From Anaerolineales bacterium UBA5195 (GTDB lineage: Bacteria; Chloroflexota; Anaerolineae; Anaerolineales; Villigracilaceae), in NCBI GenBank assembly GCA_002412925.1, contig DHVZ01000073.1, positions 274,276 to 338,275 of the forward strand: 64,000 bases of DNA, written 5' to 3'. Shown in pieces: positions 6,998-15,819 of the stretch. Both the position numbers and the translations under genes were made by a program. Under the pieces are notes generated by a model. That model was not told where the DNA came from. It ran no database searches and saw only the letters and a program-made list of their open reading frames with translations. Each line of letters begins with the position of its first letter. The first letter of the stretch is position 1.

Positions 6998-8899
6998 ATG
7001 GCCGACATCTCAGCCGAAAAACACTTCCAACGCCTGACCCGCCTGCTCGAAATGGAAGCCGAGGCCGAAAAGCAGGAAGCCCTGCAGGATCTGCAGCGCC
7101 GCTCCCCGGCCGCCGCCGAGGCTTCGGGTTTCACGCTAACCAATCTCGTCATCCGCGATGAGCAGGCCGGTCTCGGCGGGCGCATCCTGCTGACACTCGG
7201 CAAGCGCAACCAGACGCTGCCCCTGCCCTGGACGCGCCTGGGAAGCGGCGCGCCGGTCATCCTGTCGGAAGACGGCTCAAGCGGCTGGCGCGGCGTGGTC
7301 ACCCGCTTGAGCAAAGACAATATCCAGGTCGCCTTTGCGCAGTGGCCCGAGAGTGAATCAGAGCGACCAGTTTTCCGTCTGGATCGTTCCAGCGACGAAA
7401 TCTCACGCCAGCGCCAGCGGCAGGGATTGGACAAAGCCCGGCTGGCAGCAGATTCCCGTTTCGCGGATTTGCGCGACGTTTTGCTGGGCCTCTGCGCCCC
7501 GGCTTTTCACCCGGTCGACAACCCGAGGCCTTTAAACCCCACCCTGAACGAATCCCAACTCGAAGCGGTGCGCTTCGCCCTGACCGCCGAGGATCTGGCG
7601 ATTATCCACGGCCCACCGGGAACGGGCAAAACCACCACGGTGGTTGAATTAATCCGCCAGATCACGCGGAATGGTCAGCGCGTGCTGGCCGTCGCCCCGA
7701 GCAACATTGCCGTCGACAACCTGCTCGAAAAACTGCTCGCGGCCGGAGAAAAGGCCATTCGACTCGGCCACCCGGCGCGGGTGCTGCCCGAACTTCGTCA
7801 ACATACGCTGGATGAACTCGTTGAAAACCATCCCGAGGTGCGCCTGGCTCATAAACTGGCGCGCGAAGCCTATGCCCTGCGCGACCAGGCCTCAAAATAT
7901 ACGCGTGCCAAACCCGAACCTGGCGAGAGGCGCGCCAAGCGCCAGGAAGCCAAGCAAATGCTGGCCGACGCGCGCAAGATCGAAGACCGGGTGGTCGAAC
8001 GCCTGCTGAACTCGGCCAGGATCGTCTGCGCCACGCTGACCGGGCTCGACCGCGACCTGCTCGGCAGCCAACGCTTTGACTGGTGCGTGATGGATGAGGC
8101 CAGCCAGAGTACCGAGGCCGCAGCCTGGGCGCCGCTCCAGATCGCCGACCGGCTGGTGCTGGCTGGTGACCATTTCCAGCTTCCGCCGACGGTTATTTCG
8201 AAACAGGCCGCCGCTGAAGGGTTCAACCTCAGCCTGCTGGAACGCCTGCTCAAACAGCTTGGGGTAGGCATCTCGCGCCGCCTGACGGTGCAGTATCGCA
8301 TGCACCACGAGATCATGAAATTCTCCTCGCAGGAGTTTTACGAAGACAGCCTGAGCGCCGACCAAAGCATCAGCAGCCACCTGCTGAGAGATTTGCCCGG
8401 CGTCGCCGCCAACGAATTGACCGAAACCCCAATCCACTTTATCGATACCGCCGGGGCCAGCTATGACGAAAATCTTGAGCCAGAGGGCGACAGCCGCTTC
8501 AATCCGCAGGAAGCTGATCTGGTCGTCAAAAAAGCGGGGGCTTTGCTCGATTCGGGCCTTTCCCCGGCTGAGATAGCTGTGATTTCGCCGTATTCGGCGC
8601 AGGTGCGGCTGCTGCGCGAACGCCTGAAACAACCCGAAATGGAAATCGACAGCGTCGACGGTTTCCAGGGGCGTGAAAAGGAAGCCGTGATCGTCTCGCT
8701 GGTGCGCTCCAATCGCGATGGCGAAATCGGTTTTCTCGAAGACGTGCGCCGCATGAACGTGGCGCTGACCCGCGCGCGCCGCAAGCTGATCGTGATTGGT
8801 GATAGCGCCACCATCACCGCCCACCCTTTTTACCAGCGCCTGGTGATGTATTTCGAGTCAATCGGGGCTTACCACTCGGTTTGGGAATACCGAGACTGA
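6998..8899 (+). CDS. SF1 helicase of the Upf1/IGHMBP2 type
   Basis: Start taken at 6998 (MADISAEKHF), 13 bases after the preceding stop; an ATG at 6920 overlaps the lipoprotein gene and is unlikely. The 633-residue protein has an N-terminal OB-like segment (about 45-130, as in the IGHMBP2/SMUBP2 group), then Walker A GPPGTGKT (205-212), VLAVAPSNIAVDNLLEKL (motif Ia), motif II DEAS (366-369), motif III LAGDHFQLPPT, QYRMHHEIMKFSS (motif IV region), VDSVDGFQGREKE (motif V) and MNVALTRARRKL (motif VI). These are the ATP-driven 5'-3' DNA/RNA unwinding motors of superfamily 1B. All motor motifs are intact. It may be co-transcribed with the upstream lipoprotein gene, though the functions look unrelated. 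Confidence 0.9.
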   Translation: MADISAEKHFQRLTRLLEMEAEAEKQEALQDLQRRSPAAAEASGFTLTNLVIRDEQAGLGGRILLTLGKRNQTLPLPWTRLGSGAPVILSEDGSSGWRGVVTRLSKDNIQVAFAQWPESESERPVFRLDRSSDEISRQRQRQGLDKARLAADSRFADLRDVLLGLCAPAFHPVDNPRPLNPTLNESQLEAVRFALTAEDLAIIHGPPGTGKTTTVVELIRQITRNGQRVLAVAPSNIAVDNLLEKLLAAGEKAIRLGHPARVLPELRQHTLDELVENHPEVRLAHKLAREAYALRDQASKYTRAKPEPGERRAKRQEAKQMLADARKIEDRVVERLLNSARIVCATLTGLDRDLLGSQRFDWCVMDEASQSTEAAAWAPLQIADRLVLAGDHFQLPPTVISKQAAAEGFNLSLLERLLKQLGVGISRRLTVQYRMHHEIMKFSSQEFYEDSLSADQSISSHLLRDLPGVAANELTETPIHFIDTAGASYDENLEPEGDSRFNPQEADLVVKKAGALLDSGLSPAEIAVISPYSAQVRLLRERLKQPEMEIDSVDGFQGREKEAVIVSLVRSNRDGEIGFLEDVRRMNVALTRARRKLIVIGDSATITAHPFYQRLVMYFESIGAYHSVWEYRD

Positions 8900-8944
8900 G
8901 CAATACCAGGAAACAATTTTGTTTGGACAGCCAGGAGAATAAGC

Positions 8945-10804
8945 ATGGATTCAAGCCATAGTGAACCGCAAAACGAACTCGTAACGCAACAATCTGATCT
9001 AATGAGAACGGAAAGTGGTTTTAGATTCCGCGATCTCAATAAAAACGGCAAGCTGGATATTTACGAAGACCCCCGCCAACCTCTTGAGGCCCGTGTCGAG
9101 GATCTGCTGGCACAAATGACCCTGAAAGAAAAAGCCGGGCTGATGTTCATCAACGGCGCAAAAGTCAACGCAGATGGCTCCATCGAAGACAAACCGGGCG
9201 AACCCGGGTTTGCAGGCGCTGCCGTGACCCAGATCGACGCACACAAAATGAATCACTTCAATCTTTGGGATCTTCCAGGGGCACAAACCGTCGCCGCCTG
9301 GCACAACAAACTCCAGCGTTTCGCCGAACAGACCCGACTCGGCATCCCGGTGACGATTGCGTCCGACCCGCGCAATCATTTCACCCATAACATTTTTTCG
9401 ATGCAGGCTGTCGATTTTTCACAATGGTGTGAAACCCTGGGCTTTGCCGCGATTGGCGACCCTGAACTGGTGCGTCGGTTTGCCGAGATTGTCCGACAGG
9501 AGTATCTGGCAGTGGGCATTCGCGTGGCGCTCCACCCGCAAATTGACCTGGCTACCGAACCGCGCTGGCCGCGCATCAGCGGCACGTTTGGCGAGGAGGC
9601 CCACCTGACCGCGTTGTTAACCAAAGCCTACCTCGAAGGATTTCAAAGTGAGACTCTTGGGCCGCAGAGTGTCGCCTGTATGACCAAACATTTCCCTGGC
9701 GGCGGGCCGCAAAACGAAGGGCTGGATCCACATTTCGAATTCCAGAAAGGTCAGGTTTATCCGGGCAGGAATTTCGATTACCATTTGATCCCCTTCGAGG
9801 CGGCCTTTGCGGCCAGGACAGCGGCGATCATGCCCTATTACGGGGTACCCATGGATCAAACCGATGAAAATGTGGCCATGTCCTTCAATAAAGCCATCAT
9901 CACCGGCCTGTTGCGTGAGAAATACCGGTACGATGGCATAGTCTGCACCGATTGGGGCCTGATCACGGATGTCCAGATGCCGGGTGCCATCTGGCCCGCG
10001 CGGGCCTGGGGTGTCGAACAGCTCACCCAGGCTGAACGGGTGCGAAAAGCGCTCGAGGCCGGTGTGGACCAGTTCGGCGGGGAAAGCTGCCCAGAGCTGG
10101 TGATTGAGTTGGTCAAAACAGGCCAATTGCCTGAAGCGCGGCTGGACCAATCCGTCCGGCGGCTCCTGCGCCTGAAATTCCAGTTGGGGCTCTTCGATAA
10201 TCCGTTTGTCGATGAGACCCAGGTTCCACAGGTCTTGGGCCACCCGGCTTCTGTGGCAGCGGGTGCGGCCTCGCAAAAACGAGCCATGACCCTGCTTAAA
10301 AATGCTAATCAGACCCTGCCCCTGAGTGGGAAGCCCAGGGTTTTCATCAAGAATATCGACCCGCTGACCGCCTCCCGCTATGCCGAGGTGGTTGCCACCC
10401 CTGAAGCGGCCGATTTTGCCATTTTGCGCCTGGAGACACCCTGGGTCCCGGTCGAGACGAAAAACCCCTTTGCCCAGGGCTTCCATCACGGCGACCTGGA
10501 TTTCAAAGGCGAGACCAAAGCCGAAATTTTGTCCTTATTGCAGGCTGTGCCGACCATTGTGGTGCTTTATCTGGACCGCCCCGCTGTCATCCCTGAAATC
10601 AGCGACCTGGCGAAGGCCTTGCTGGCAGATTACGGGGCCAGTGACGAGGCAGTGTTGGATGTCATCTTTGGCAAAGCCCGCCCGGAAGGGAAACTACCCT
10701 TCGAATTGCCGAGTTCAATGGAAGCGGTGCGAAACCAGAAGGCCGATGTCCCTTATGACTCTGAGAATCCGCTTTACCCTTTTGGCTATGGACTGTCCTA
10801 TTGA
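8945..10804 (+). CDS. Glycoside hydrolase family 3 (beta-glucosidase type)
   Basis: A 619-residue cytoplasmic enzyme with ribosome binding site GGAG. It has a calcium-loop-like DLNKNGKLDIYED (30-42), the family (beta/alpha)8 domain with WPRISGTFGEEAHL (208-221), SVACMTKHFPGGG (242-254) carrying the conserved Lys-His, and YDGIVCTDWG with Asp336 as nucleophile, then the alpha/beta sandwich domain ending GKARPEGKLPFELPSS and YPFGYGLSY. GH3 enzymes release terminal beta-linked sugars (glucose, xylose, N-acetylglucosamine). The His in KHF argues for a glycosidase rather than an NagZ-type phosphorylase, which lacks the second domain. No signal peptide is present, so it would act on imported oligosaccharides. 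It is shorter than typical secreted GH3 enzymes because a fibronectin-like C-terminal domain is missing. Confidence 0.88.
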   Translation: MDSSHSEPQNELVTQQSDLMRTESGFRFRDLNKNGKLDIYEDPRQPLEARVEDLLAQMTLKEKAGLMFINGAKVNADGSIEDKPGEPGFAGAAVTQIDAHKMNHFNLWDLPGAQTVAAWHNKLQRFAEQTRLGIPVTIASDPRNHFTHNIFSMQAVDFSQWCETLGFAAIGDPELVRRFAEIVRQEYLAVGIRVALHPQIDLATEPRWPRISGTFGEEAHLTALLTKAYLEGFQSETLGPQSVACMTKHFPGGGPQNEGLDPHFEFQKGQVYPGRNFDYHLIPFEAAFAARTAAIMPYYGVPMDQTDENVAMSFNKAIITGLLREKYRYDGIVCTDWGLITDVQMPGAIWPARAWGVEQLTQAERVRKALEAGVDQFGGESCPELVIELVKTGQLPEARLDQSVRRLLRLKFQLGLFDNPFVDETQVPQVLGHPASVAAGAASQKRAMTLLKNANQTLPLSGKPRVFIKNIDPLTASRYAEVVATPEAADFAILRLETPWVPVETKNPFAQGFHHGDLDFKGETKAEILSLLQAVPTIVVLYLDRPAVIPEISDLAKALLADYGASDEAVLDVIFGKARPEGKLPFELPSSMEAVRNQKADVPYDSENPLYPFGYGLSY

Positions 10805-10861
10805 GCTTGAGACTCCCTGGAAATCTCTGAGTAAAGCCCTCGCGGCGAGGTTTCCTTTCAA

Positions 10862-12346
10862 GTGATATACTGGTTTAAATTACAAATCGTTAGAATCGAG
10901 ACCCTCTTGAATACTTCCTTTACTCCTGAAGAAGCCCACAACCTGCTGGCGGATACCACCCTCGAAGCCCTGCCCGAGAATTTACGCCAGGCCGCCGCCC
11001 GCGCCGGGTGGGACACGCTCGTCGCGGTCCAGGCGCGCACGATTCCCTACATGCTCTCGGCACGCAACATGATGATCCAGGCCCGCACCGGCAGCGGCAA
11101 AACCGGCGCTTTCCTGCTGCCGATGCTGGCGCGGCTCGACCCTTCGCGCGCCACCTGCCAGGCGCTGATCCTCGTCCCGACCCGTGAATTGGCCAAACAG
11201 GTCTGGCAGGAAGCCGAAAAACTGATCGGCGAGGCCGGTCTGCGCACGGTGGCCGTCTACGGCGGCGTGGGCTACGGCTCACAAATCGATGCTCTCAAAC
11301 AGGGCGCGCACATCGTCGTCGGCACACCGGGACGGGTGCTCGACCACCTGCTCAAGCGCACGCTTTCGCTCGAACATCTCAAAATGCTGATTTTCGATGA
11401 AGCCGACCGGATGCTCTCGATGGGCTTTTATCCCGACATGCAGGATGTCAAGCGTTACCTGCCCAAACGCGCCATCCATACTGCAATGTTTTCAGCCACC
11501 TTCCCCGATTCCGTCATGCGCACCGCGCGCGAGTTCATCCAAAACGGGGAATTTCTCAGCCTGAGCAGCGACCACGTTCACGTCACAGATACGGAACACG
11601 TTTTTTACATTGTCGAGGGGATGGACAAAGACCGCAGCCTGGTGCGGTTGATCGAGATCGAAAACCCGACTTCCGCGATTATTTTCTGCAACACGAAGAT
11701 GCGCGTTAATTACGTTGCGGTCGTCTTGCAGCGTTTTGGCTACGATGCCGACCAGTTGAGCGCCGACCTGTCACAAGCGGAACGCGAGCGGGTGCTGGAT
11801 CGCGTCCGCAAGGGAACGCTGCGCTTCCTGGTCGCCACCGACGTAGCCGCGCGTGGGCTGGACATTCCCAGCCTCTCGCACGTTATCCAGTACGAGCCGC
11901 CCGAAGAAACGGAAGCCTACATCCACCGCGCCGGGCGCACCGGGCGGGCCGGGGCCACCGGCGTAGCGATTTCACTGGTTAACAAAGGCGAACGCTTTGC
12001 ATTGGAAAAGATTGCCAAGGAATTCAACATCCCAATGGAGGAACGCCCCACCCCAACAGACGAGGATGTGGCCGCCATCGTCGCCGAACGCCTGACCGCC
12101 CTGCTCGAAGCCCGCCTGCGCGGACGGGACAAACTCGCCGCCGAACGTTCGCGCCGCTTCGAGGCGCTCGCTCACAGCCTGGCCGAGAACGAGGACGAAT
12201 CCGCGATCATCACCATGCTGCTGGACGATACCTACCAGCAAAGCCTGCACGCACCGGTCGCTCAGCCAACGGGCACACCCACGCCTGTCAAACAACACCA
12301 GCCCGGCGGCGGCTCGAACCGCAGGCAGAGTGGGAGAAGAAGATAG
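10862..12346 (+). CDS. DEAD-box ATP-dependent RNA helicase
   Basis: A 494-residue helicase. The start is uncertain: a GTG at 10862 has a GAGG 11 bases upstream, and a TTG at 10907 (LNTSFTPEEA) would give 479 residues and better matches the usual N-terminus. From the GTG: Q-motif region (PENLRQAAARAGWDTLVAVQ), Walker A ARTGSGKT (74-81), PTRELAKQ, TPGRVLDHLL, DEAD (179-182), SATFP, then the second RecA domain with IFCNTK, VLDRVRKGTLRFLVATDVAARGLDIPSL and YIHRAGRTGRAG. It unwinds RNA duplexes, as in cold-shock, ribosome assembly or mRNA decay helicases. The basic C-terminal tail (about 440-494, with GGGSNRRQSGRRR) may add RNA binding. A convergent minus-strand gene follows after 135 bases. Confidence 0.93.
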   Translation: MIYWFKLQIVRIETLLNTSFTPEEAHNLLADTTLEALPENLRQAAARAGWDTLVAVQARTIPYMLSARNMMIQARTGSGKTGAFLLPMLARLDPSRATCQALILVPTRELAKQVWQEAEKLIGEAGLRTVAVYGGVGYGSQIDALKQGAHIVVGTPGRVLDHLLKRTLSLEHLKMLIFDEADRMLSMGFYPDMQDVKRYLPKRAIHTAMFSATFPDSVMRTAREFIQNGEFLSLSSDHVHVTDTEHVFYIVEGMDKDRSLVRLIEIENPTSAIIFCNTKMRVNYVAVVLQRFGYDADQLSADLSQAERERVLDRVRKGTLRFLVATDVAARGLDIPSLSHVIQYEPPEETEAYIHRAGRTGRAGATGVAISLVNKGERFALEKIAKEFNIPMEERPTPTDEDVAAIVAERLTALLEARLRGRDKLAAERSRRFEALAHSLAENEDESAIITMLLDDTYQQSLHAPVAQPTGTPTPVKQHQPGGGSNRRQSGRRR

Positions 12347-12386
12347 GATTCTTAGTGAAAAGCTGAGGTCAAGTAGCCAATGATTT

Positions 12387-12429
12387 TTCGTCCCGGAGTT
12401 ATCCCCCGAAGAGACAACTCCGGGACGAA
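12387..12429. repeat. Perfect 14-bp hairpin between convergent genes
   Basis: TTCGTCCCGGAGTT (12387-12400) and AACTCCGGGACGAA (12416-12429) are exact inverted copies around a 15-base loop. It lies between the DEAD helicase and the minus-strand repeat protein. Neither strand has a U-run right after the stem, so it is not a classical terminator; it may be a palindromic repeat. Its CGTCCCG core resembles the arms of the inverted element at 58899-58957. Confidence 0.55.
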
Positions 12430-12481
12430 TGCCGTGAAAGCCAGGGCGTCAAACAAGTGAGACTGCCATGTGGACGACAAC

Positions 12482-13402
12482 TCATTTATATTGCTTTAAG
12501 AAATACAAATTGATGTAACGACCTTTGGCGCCTTTGTTCAAATCCACCCCGGTAGAAACATAACCATAGGGGGGCGTTTTTAATAAATTCTTATAGTCAC
12601 TGGCAACAGAATATATTCGAATGTCAACGATGGGGGTCTCATCCTTTTCTGACGATCGATGTGTACACAGGTAAAGATAAGCCCCGCCTGAGCCTTTGTT
12701 AAGGTCCTTGTCAATCTTATACCAGCCTGAGGATTTTGCGTCTTTCGCTGCTGGAGTCGGGCAGGCTGCATCTTTCCCTTCAATGATTTTCAAATTCGTC
12801 AGCGGCGGTTGTGTGCCGCCCTTTTTGTAGTTCAGATAGATATACTTACCGCCAGAACCTTGATTAAGATCAACGGTAATTTGGGTGTATCCAGATGGAG
12901 GGTTGACAATCGCGGTATCCGAAATCGTAACATCCAGATCGGTAATCGGGGCTTCTGGCTGAACTGTGTAGTACATGTGAATGAAACTCCCCGAAACACT
13001 CTCATTCAAATCCGTATTTTCGGCATCGATTGTCTGGTAGCCCAACGGCTTTTTGATAATATCCTTGCTGTTTGAGCTCGAAAAAACAACGATGTTCGTG
13101 ATCTTCCCGGCTCCTTTTTTTGTTTTGCACAGGTAGAGGTGGGTGACCGGGCGATCAATTCCCCATTTGCTTTTTGTAATACCTGCGTTAAGATCAACGC
13201 CAGCCTTGGAATATCCCGACGGGCATTCATAATCCGGGTTTTTGGACGTACTCTCTTTCTTGACCAGGGTTAGTCCGCGAATAACCGACGAGCCATTGTA
13301 CTGCACACATAACGACACGTATTCACCGCCGGAACCCTCGTTTAAATCAATGGGGATATAATCATAACCTGTGTCGCAGCCTGTGCCGGTTTTAACAATC
13401 AC
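12482..13402 (-). CDS. Six-repeat beta-prism-like (MABP-like) protein
   Basis: A 306-residue open frame made of six degenerate repeats of about 45-55 residues. Each carries GY, then a short strand, DLN, a glycine-rich turn and a YIYL-type strand; examples are GYTQITVDLNQGSGGKYIYL (about 170-190) and GYVSTGVDLNKGAKGRYINL near the end. Repeats lie at about 9-35, 60-94, 118-146, 167-194, 225-249 and 278-304. The pattern resembles the MABP beta-prism repeats known mainly from eukaryotic membrane-binding proteins and a few bacterial ones. No signal peptide or membrane helix is present. The only canonical start is a GTG at 13402 with no ribosome binding site, yet the frame stays open to about 13508 and a promoter sits just upstream (13511-13539). 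Either the 5' end is damaged or the start is unusual. Function unknown. Confidence 0.6.
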   Translation of the reverse strand: MIVKTGTGCDTGYDYIPIDLNEGSGGEYVSLCVQYNGSSVIRGLTLVKKESTSKNPDYECPSGYSKAGVDLNAGITKSKWGIDRPVTHLYLCKTKKGAGKITNIVVFSSSNSKDIIKKPLGYQTIDAENTDLNESVSGSFIHMYYTVQPEAPITDLDVTISDTAIVNPPSGYTQITVDLNQGSGGKYIYLNYKKGGTQPPLTNLKIIEGKDAACPTPAAKDAKSSGWYKIDKDLNKGSGGAYLYLCTHRSSEKDETPIVDIRIYSVASDYKNLLKTPPYGYVSTGVDLNKGAKGRYINLYFLKQYK

Positions 13403-13510
13403 GTCGGATACATGCCTAGATGAAAGCGTGGCAGAGGCTATCTGCTGATCCGTCCCGTCAAACTGCCCGGGAGCCGAAGTAAAGTTTACCTTGCGTCCTT
13501 TTCTGTTTTA

Positions 13511-13539
13511 ACTATACAACAGTATCAATGCCATTTCAA
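13511..13539 (-). promoter_or_regulatory. Sigma-70-like promoter before the repeat protein
   Basis: Read on the minus strand: TTGAAA (13539-13534), 17 bases, TATAGT (13516-13511). Transcription would begin near 13504, about 100 bases before the first canonical in-frame start codon. Confidence 0.55.
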
Positions 13540-13626
13540 TAAAAACAGGGGGCGCCTTTCAAAATATGCAGATAGTGCGCCATACCCAGACTTTCAGGCG
13601 AATTTTCGTTATCAAATTCTCGAGGT

Positions 13627-13632
13627 TATAAT
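13627..13632 (+). promoter_or_regulatory. -10 box of an apparently leaderless promoter
   Basis: A perfect TATAAT at 13627-13632 ends six bases before the ATG at 13639, so transcription should begin at or next to the A of the start codon. The -35 region (13604-13609, TTTCGT) is weak. No room is left for a ribosome binding site. Confidence 0.55.
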
Positions 13633-13638
13633 CAAGGC

Positions 13639-14142
13639 ATGGAACTCAACCCTTACTCCGTCATCCTGTTCGACTGGGGCGACACCGTCATGAAAGACGA
13701 CCCGTCCCAGGGCGCGCCAATGGTCGACTGGCCGCAAGTGGAAATGGTCGCAGGTGCAGATACCCTGCTTGAGGCCCTCCATACCCACGGACGGATCATC
13801 GCCCTGGCCACCAGCGCGGACGTTTCGAACGAGGCCCAGATCCGCGGAGCGCTGGCGCGGGTGAATCTCGATCAGTATTTCGACAAAATTTTTAGCTTCC
13901 GTAACACCGGGCTGCAAAAATCAGCAGCGTTTTACCAGCATGTGCTGGACGATCTCCAGGTCAAGCCGGCCAAGGTCTTGATGATTGGCGACAGCTTCGA
14001 AAAGGATGTTCTCGCCGCCAACCTGGTCGGCATCGCCGGGGTCTGGTTCAACCCGTCGACACCGGAAACCAGGGAAGGGCCTGCCTTTGTTACTGCCCAC
14101 AGCCTGGCGGAGCTCCTGAAACGCTTGCAGCCTTTTCGTTGA
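13639..14142 (+). CDS. HAD-superfamily hydrolase
   Basis: A 167-residue single-domain HAD protein. Motif I is VILFDWGDT (Asp12 nucleophile), motif II is the threonine/serine in IALATSADVSN, and motifs III/IV appear as KSAAFYQHVL and VLMIGDSFEKDVLAANLVG. The family transfers phosphate or dehalogenates through an aspartyl intermediate. The usual acid/base Asp two residues after the nucleophile is Gly here, as in some HAD subgroups, so phosphatase activity is likely but not certain. The late motif with AAN(L)VGIAGVWFNP is typical of sugar- or nucleotide-phosphate HADs. It starts on a leaderless-type promoter and is followed 61 bases later by the DDAH gene. Confidence 0.82.
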   Translation: MELNPYSVILFDWGDTVMKDDPSQGAPMVDWPQVEMVAGADTLLEALHTHGRIIALATSADVSNEAQIRGALARVNLDQYFDKIFSFRNTGLQKSAAFYQHVLDDLQVKPAKVLMIGDSFEKDVLAANLVGIAGVWFNPSTPETREGPAFVTAHSLAELLKRLQPFR

Positions 14143-14203
14143 ACCCGTCGCTCTGAAAAAAAACATTCCCCAGCTTCCATAGAAAACCCAGAGGAGAAAA
14201 TCC

Positions 14204-14974
14204 ATGTTCACTCGCGCCATTACCCGCACCCCCGCCGCCAACTTTGCCGACGGTCTGACCACAGTCAATCTGGGGCTACCCGATTACCAGAAGACGATCG
14301 CCTCACACCAGGCCTACTGCGCCGCTCTGAAACAGTGCGACCTGACGCTGACCGAACTAAACGCCGACCCGCGCTATCCCGACTCGACCTTTGTCGAAGA
14401 CACCGCCATCCTGACGGAGCACGGCGCGATCCTGACCCGTCCCGGCGCGGACAGCCGCGCAGGCGAAGCGGAGGCCATCAAGGCAACCCTGAAAAACTTC
14501 TACTCTGAACTGGCCGAAATCAGCGCCCCCGGCACCCTGGATGGCGGCGACATCTGCGAAGCCGGCACGCACTTTTTCATTGGCATTTCCCTGCGTACCA
14601 ACGAAACAGGCGGGCAGCAGCTCGCCGACTGGCTGAAAAGCAAAGGCTACACCGCCAGTTTTGTCGATATCCGCCAAACGAAGGGCATCCTGCACCTGAA
14701 GAGCGGCATTTCCTATCTCGGTGAGAACCGCCTGGTGGTGATCGATTCGCTCGCCGAGCACCCGGATTTCAAGAGCTATGAGCTGATCCATATGGCGCCG
14801 GACGAAGAATATGCCGCCAACTGCATCCGCGTCAACGAGCATGTTTTGATCGCCGCCGGGTTCCCAAAATTCGAAACGAAGCTGCGTGAGTTGGGCTACA
14901 AACTAATCGTATTGGATATGTCCGAATACCAGAAAATGGATGGCGGCCTAAGCTGCCTGTCCCTGCGATTCTGA
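14204..14974 (+). CDS. N(G),N(G)-dimethylarginine dimethylaminohydrolase
   Basis: A 256-residue enzyme, the usual DDAH length, with ribosome binding site AGAGGAG. DDAH hydrolyses methylated arginines to citrulline and methylamines through a covalent thiol intermediate in the amidinotransferase (pentein) fold. Seen: substrate-binding DSTFVEDTA (60-68), the SAPGTLDGGDICEAG stretch, the catalytic His164 in GILHLKSG, and the catalytic Cys251 in GGLSCLSLRF. All catalytic residues are present. An arginine deiminase would be about 400 residues, so DDAH is the better name. The molybdenum-cofactor operon begins four bases after the stop, so they are probably co-transcribed. Confidence 0.9.
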   Translation: MFTRAITRTPAANFADGLTTVNLGLPDYQKTIASHQAYCAALKQCDLTLTELNADPRYPDSTFVEDTAILTEHGAILTRPGADSRAGEAEAIKATLKNFYSELAEISAPGTLDGGDICEAGTHFFIGISLRTNETGGQQLADWLKSKGYTASFVDIRQTKGILHLKSGISYLGENRLVVIDSLAEHPDFKSYELIHMAPDEEYAANCIRVNEHVLIAAGFPKFETKLRELGYKLIVLDMSEYQKMDGGLSCLSLRF

Positions 14975-14978
14975 GCCG

Positions 14979-15779
14979 ATGAACTTCATTTTGATTCGCG
15001 GCGGCGGGGATCTGGCTGGCGGTGTAGTTTTGCGACTGCACCGCGCCGGGTTTCACGTCATTATTTCCGAACTGCCTTTTCCGCTGGCCGTGCGCCGGGG
15101 AGTTTCCTTTTCAGAGGCAGTTTACCAAGGTGAAATTACAGTGGAAGGTCTGACCGGACGCCGGGTAGAATCGCCAGGCGAGGCGTTTAACCTCGCCCGA
15201 CAGGGACTCATTCCGGTACTCATCGACCCGCAGGCTGCCATCCTGAACAACGAATATTTTCCTGCCCTGGTCGATGCCCGTCTGCTGAAGCGCACTGCCG
15301 ATACCAGCCTCTCGTCAGCGCCACTGGTGATCGGACTCGGCCCCGGCTTGACCGCCGGAGAAAACTGTCATACTGTGATCGAGACCAATCGCGGCCACAC
15401 CCTGGGTCGTGTCTACTGGACAGGTTCGGCTGGCGCTGATACTGGCCTGCCTGAAGGCGATCCCCACCGTGTGCTGCGCGCCCCAGCCGATGGCAGCTTG
15501 ACCAGCTACGCCCAAATTGGAGATCACCTTGAAGCCGGCCAACTCATCGCTGAAATCGGCGGTGAAAAAATCCTCGCGCCGTTCAAAGGCGTTTTGCGCG
15601 GCTTGATCCGTCCGGGTATTGCTGTCTCAAAAGGACTCAAGGTCGGCGATGTTGACCCACGTGACAACCCTGATTACTGCTTCATGGTCTCTGATAAAGC
15701 TCTTTCCATCGGCGGCGGTGTGCTCGAAGCCATCCTGAGCAAACCAGAAATCCGCTCTCAACTATTAGATGGGCTTTAG
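14979..15779 (+). CDS. yqeB: Selenium-dependent molybdenum hydroxylase accessory protein YqeB
   Basis: A 266-residue protein with the YqeB (EF2563) signature: an N-terminal nucleotide-binding start FILIRGGGDLAGGVVLRLHRAGF (about 3-25), VISELPFPLAVRRGVSFSEAV, and a C-terminal half with GLGPGLTAG and the barrel-like GDHLEAGQLIAEIGGEKILAPFKG segment. YqeB genes co-occur with selD-dependent molybdenum hydroxylases (xanthine dehydrogenase type) and are thought to help insert selenium into the cofactor; the biochemical step is not settled. The next gene encodes the YqeC partner, which supports the call. No selD or hydroxylase subunit is inside this window. Confidence 0.85.
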   Translation: MNFILIRGGGDLAGGVVLRLHRAGFHVIISELPFPLAVRRGVSFSEAVYQGEITVEGLTGRRVESPGEAFNLARQGLIPVLIDPQAAILNNEYFPALVDARLLKRTADTSLSSAPLVIGLGPGLTAGENCHTVIETNRGHTLGRVYWTGSAGADTGLPEGDPHRVLRAPADGSLTSYAQIGDHLEAGQLIAEIGGEKILAPFKGVLRGLIRPGIAVSKGLKVGDVDPRDNPDYCFMVSDKALSIGGGVLEAILSKPEIRSQLLDGL

Positions 15780-15819
15780 AAACTGGGCGCAAAAGAATGC
15801 TCAGTAAACAAATCATCTA

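Noticed and set aside
7892..8824. A 310-codon minus-strand frame opposite the SF1 helicase
   Set aside because: The plus strand encodes all helicase motifs in order; the minus frame is a shadow with no motifs.
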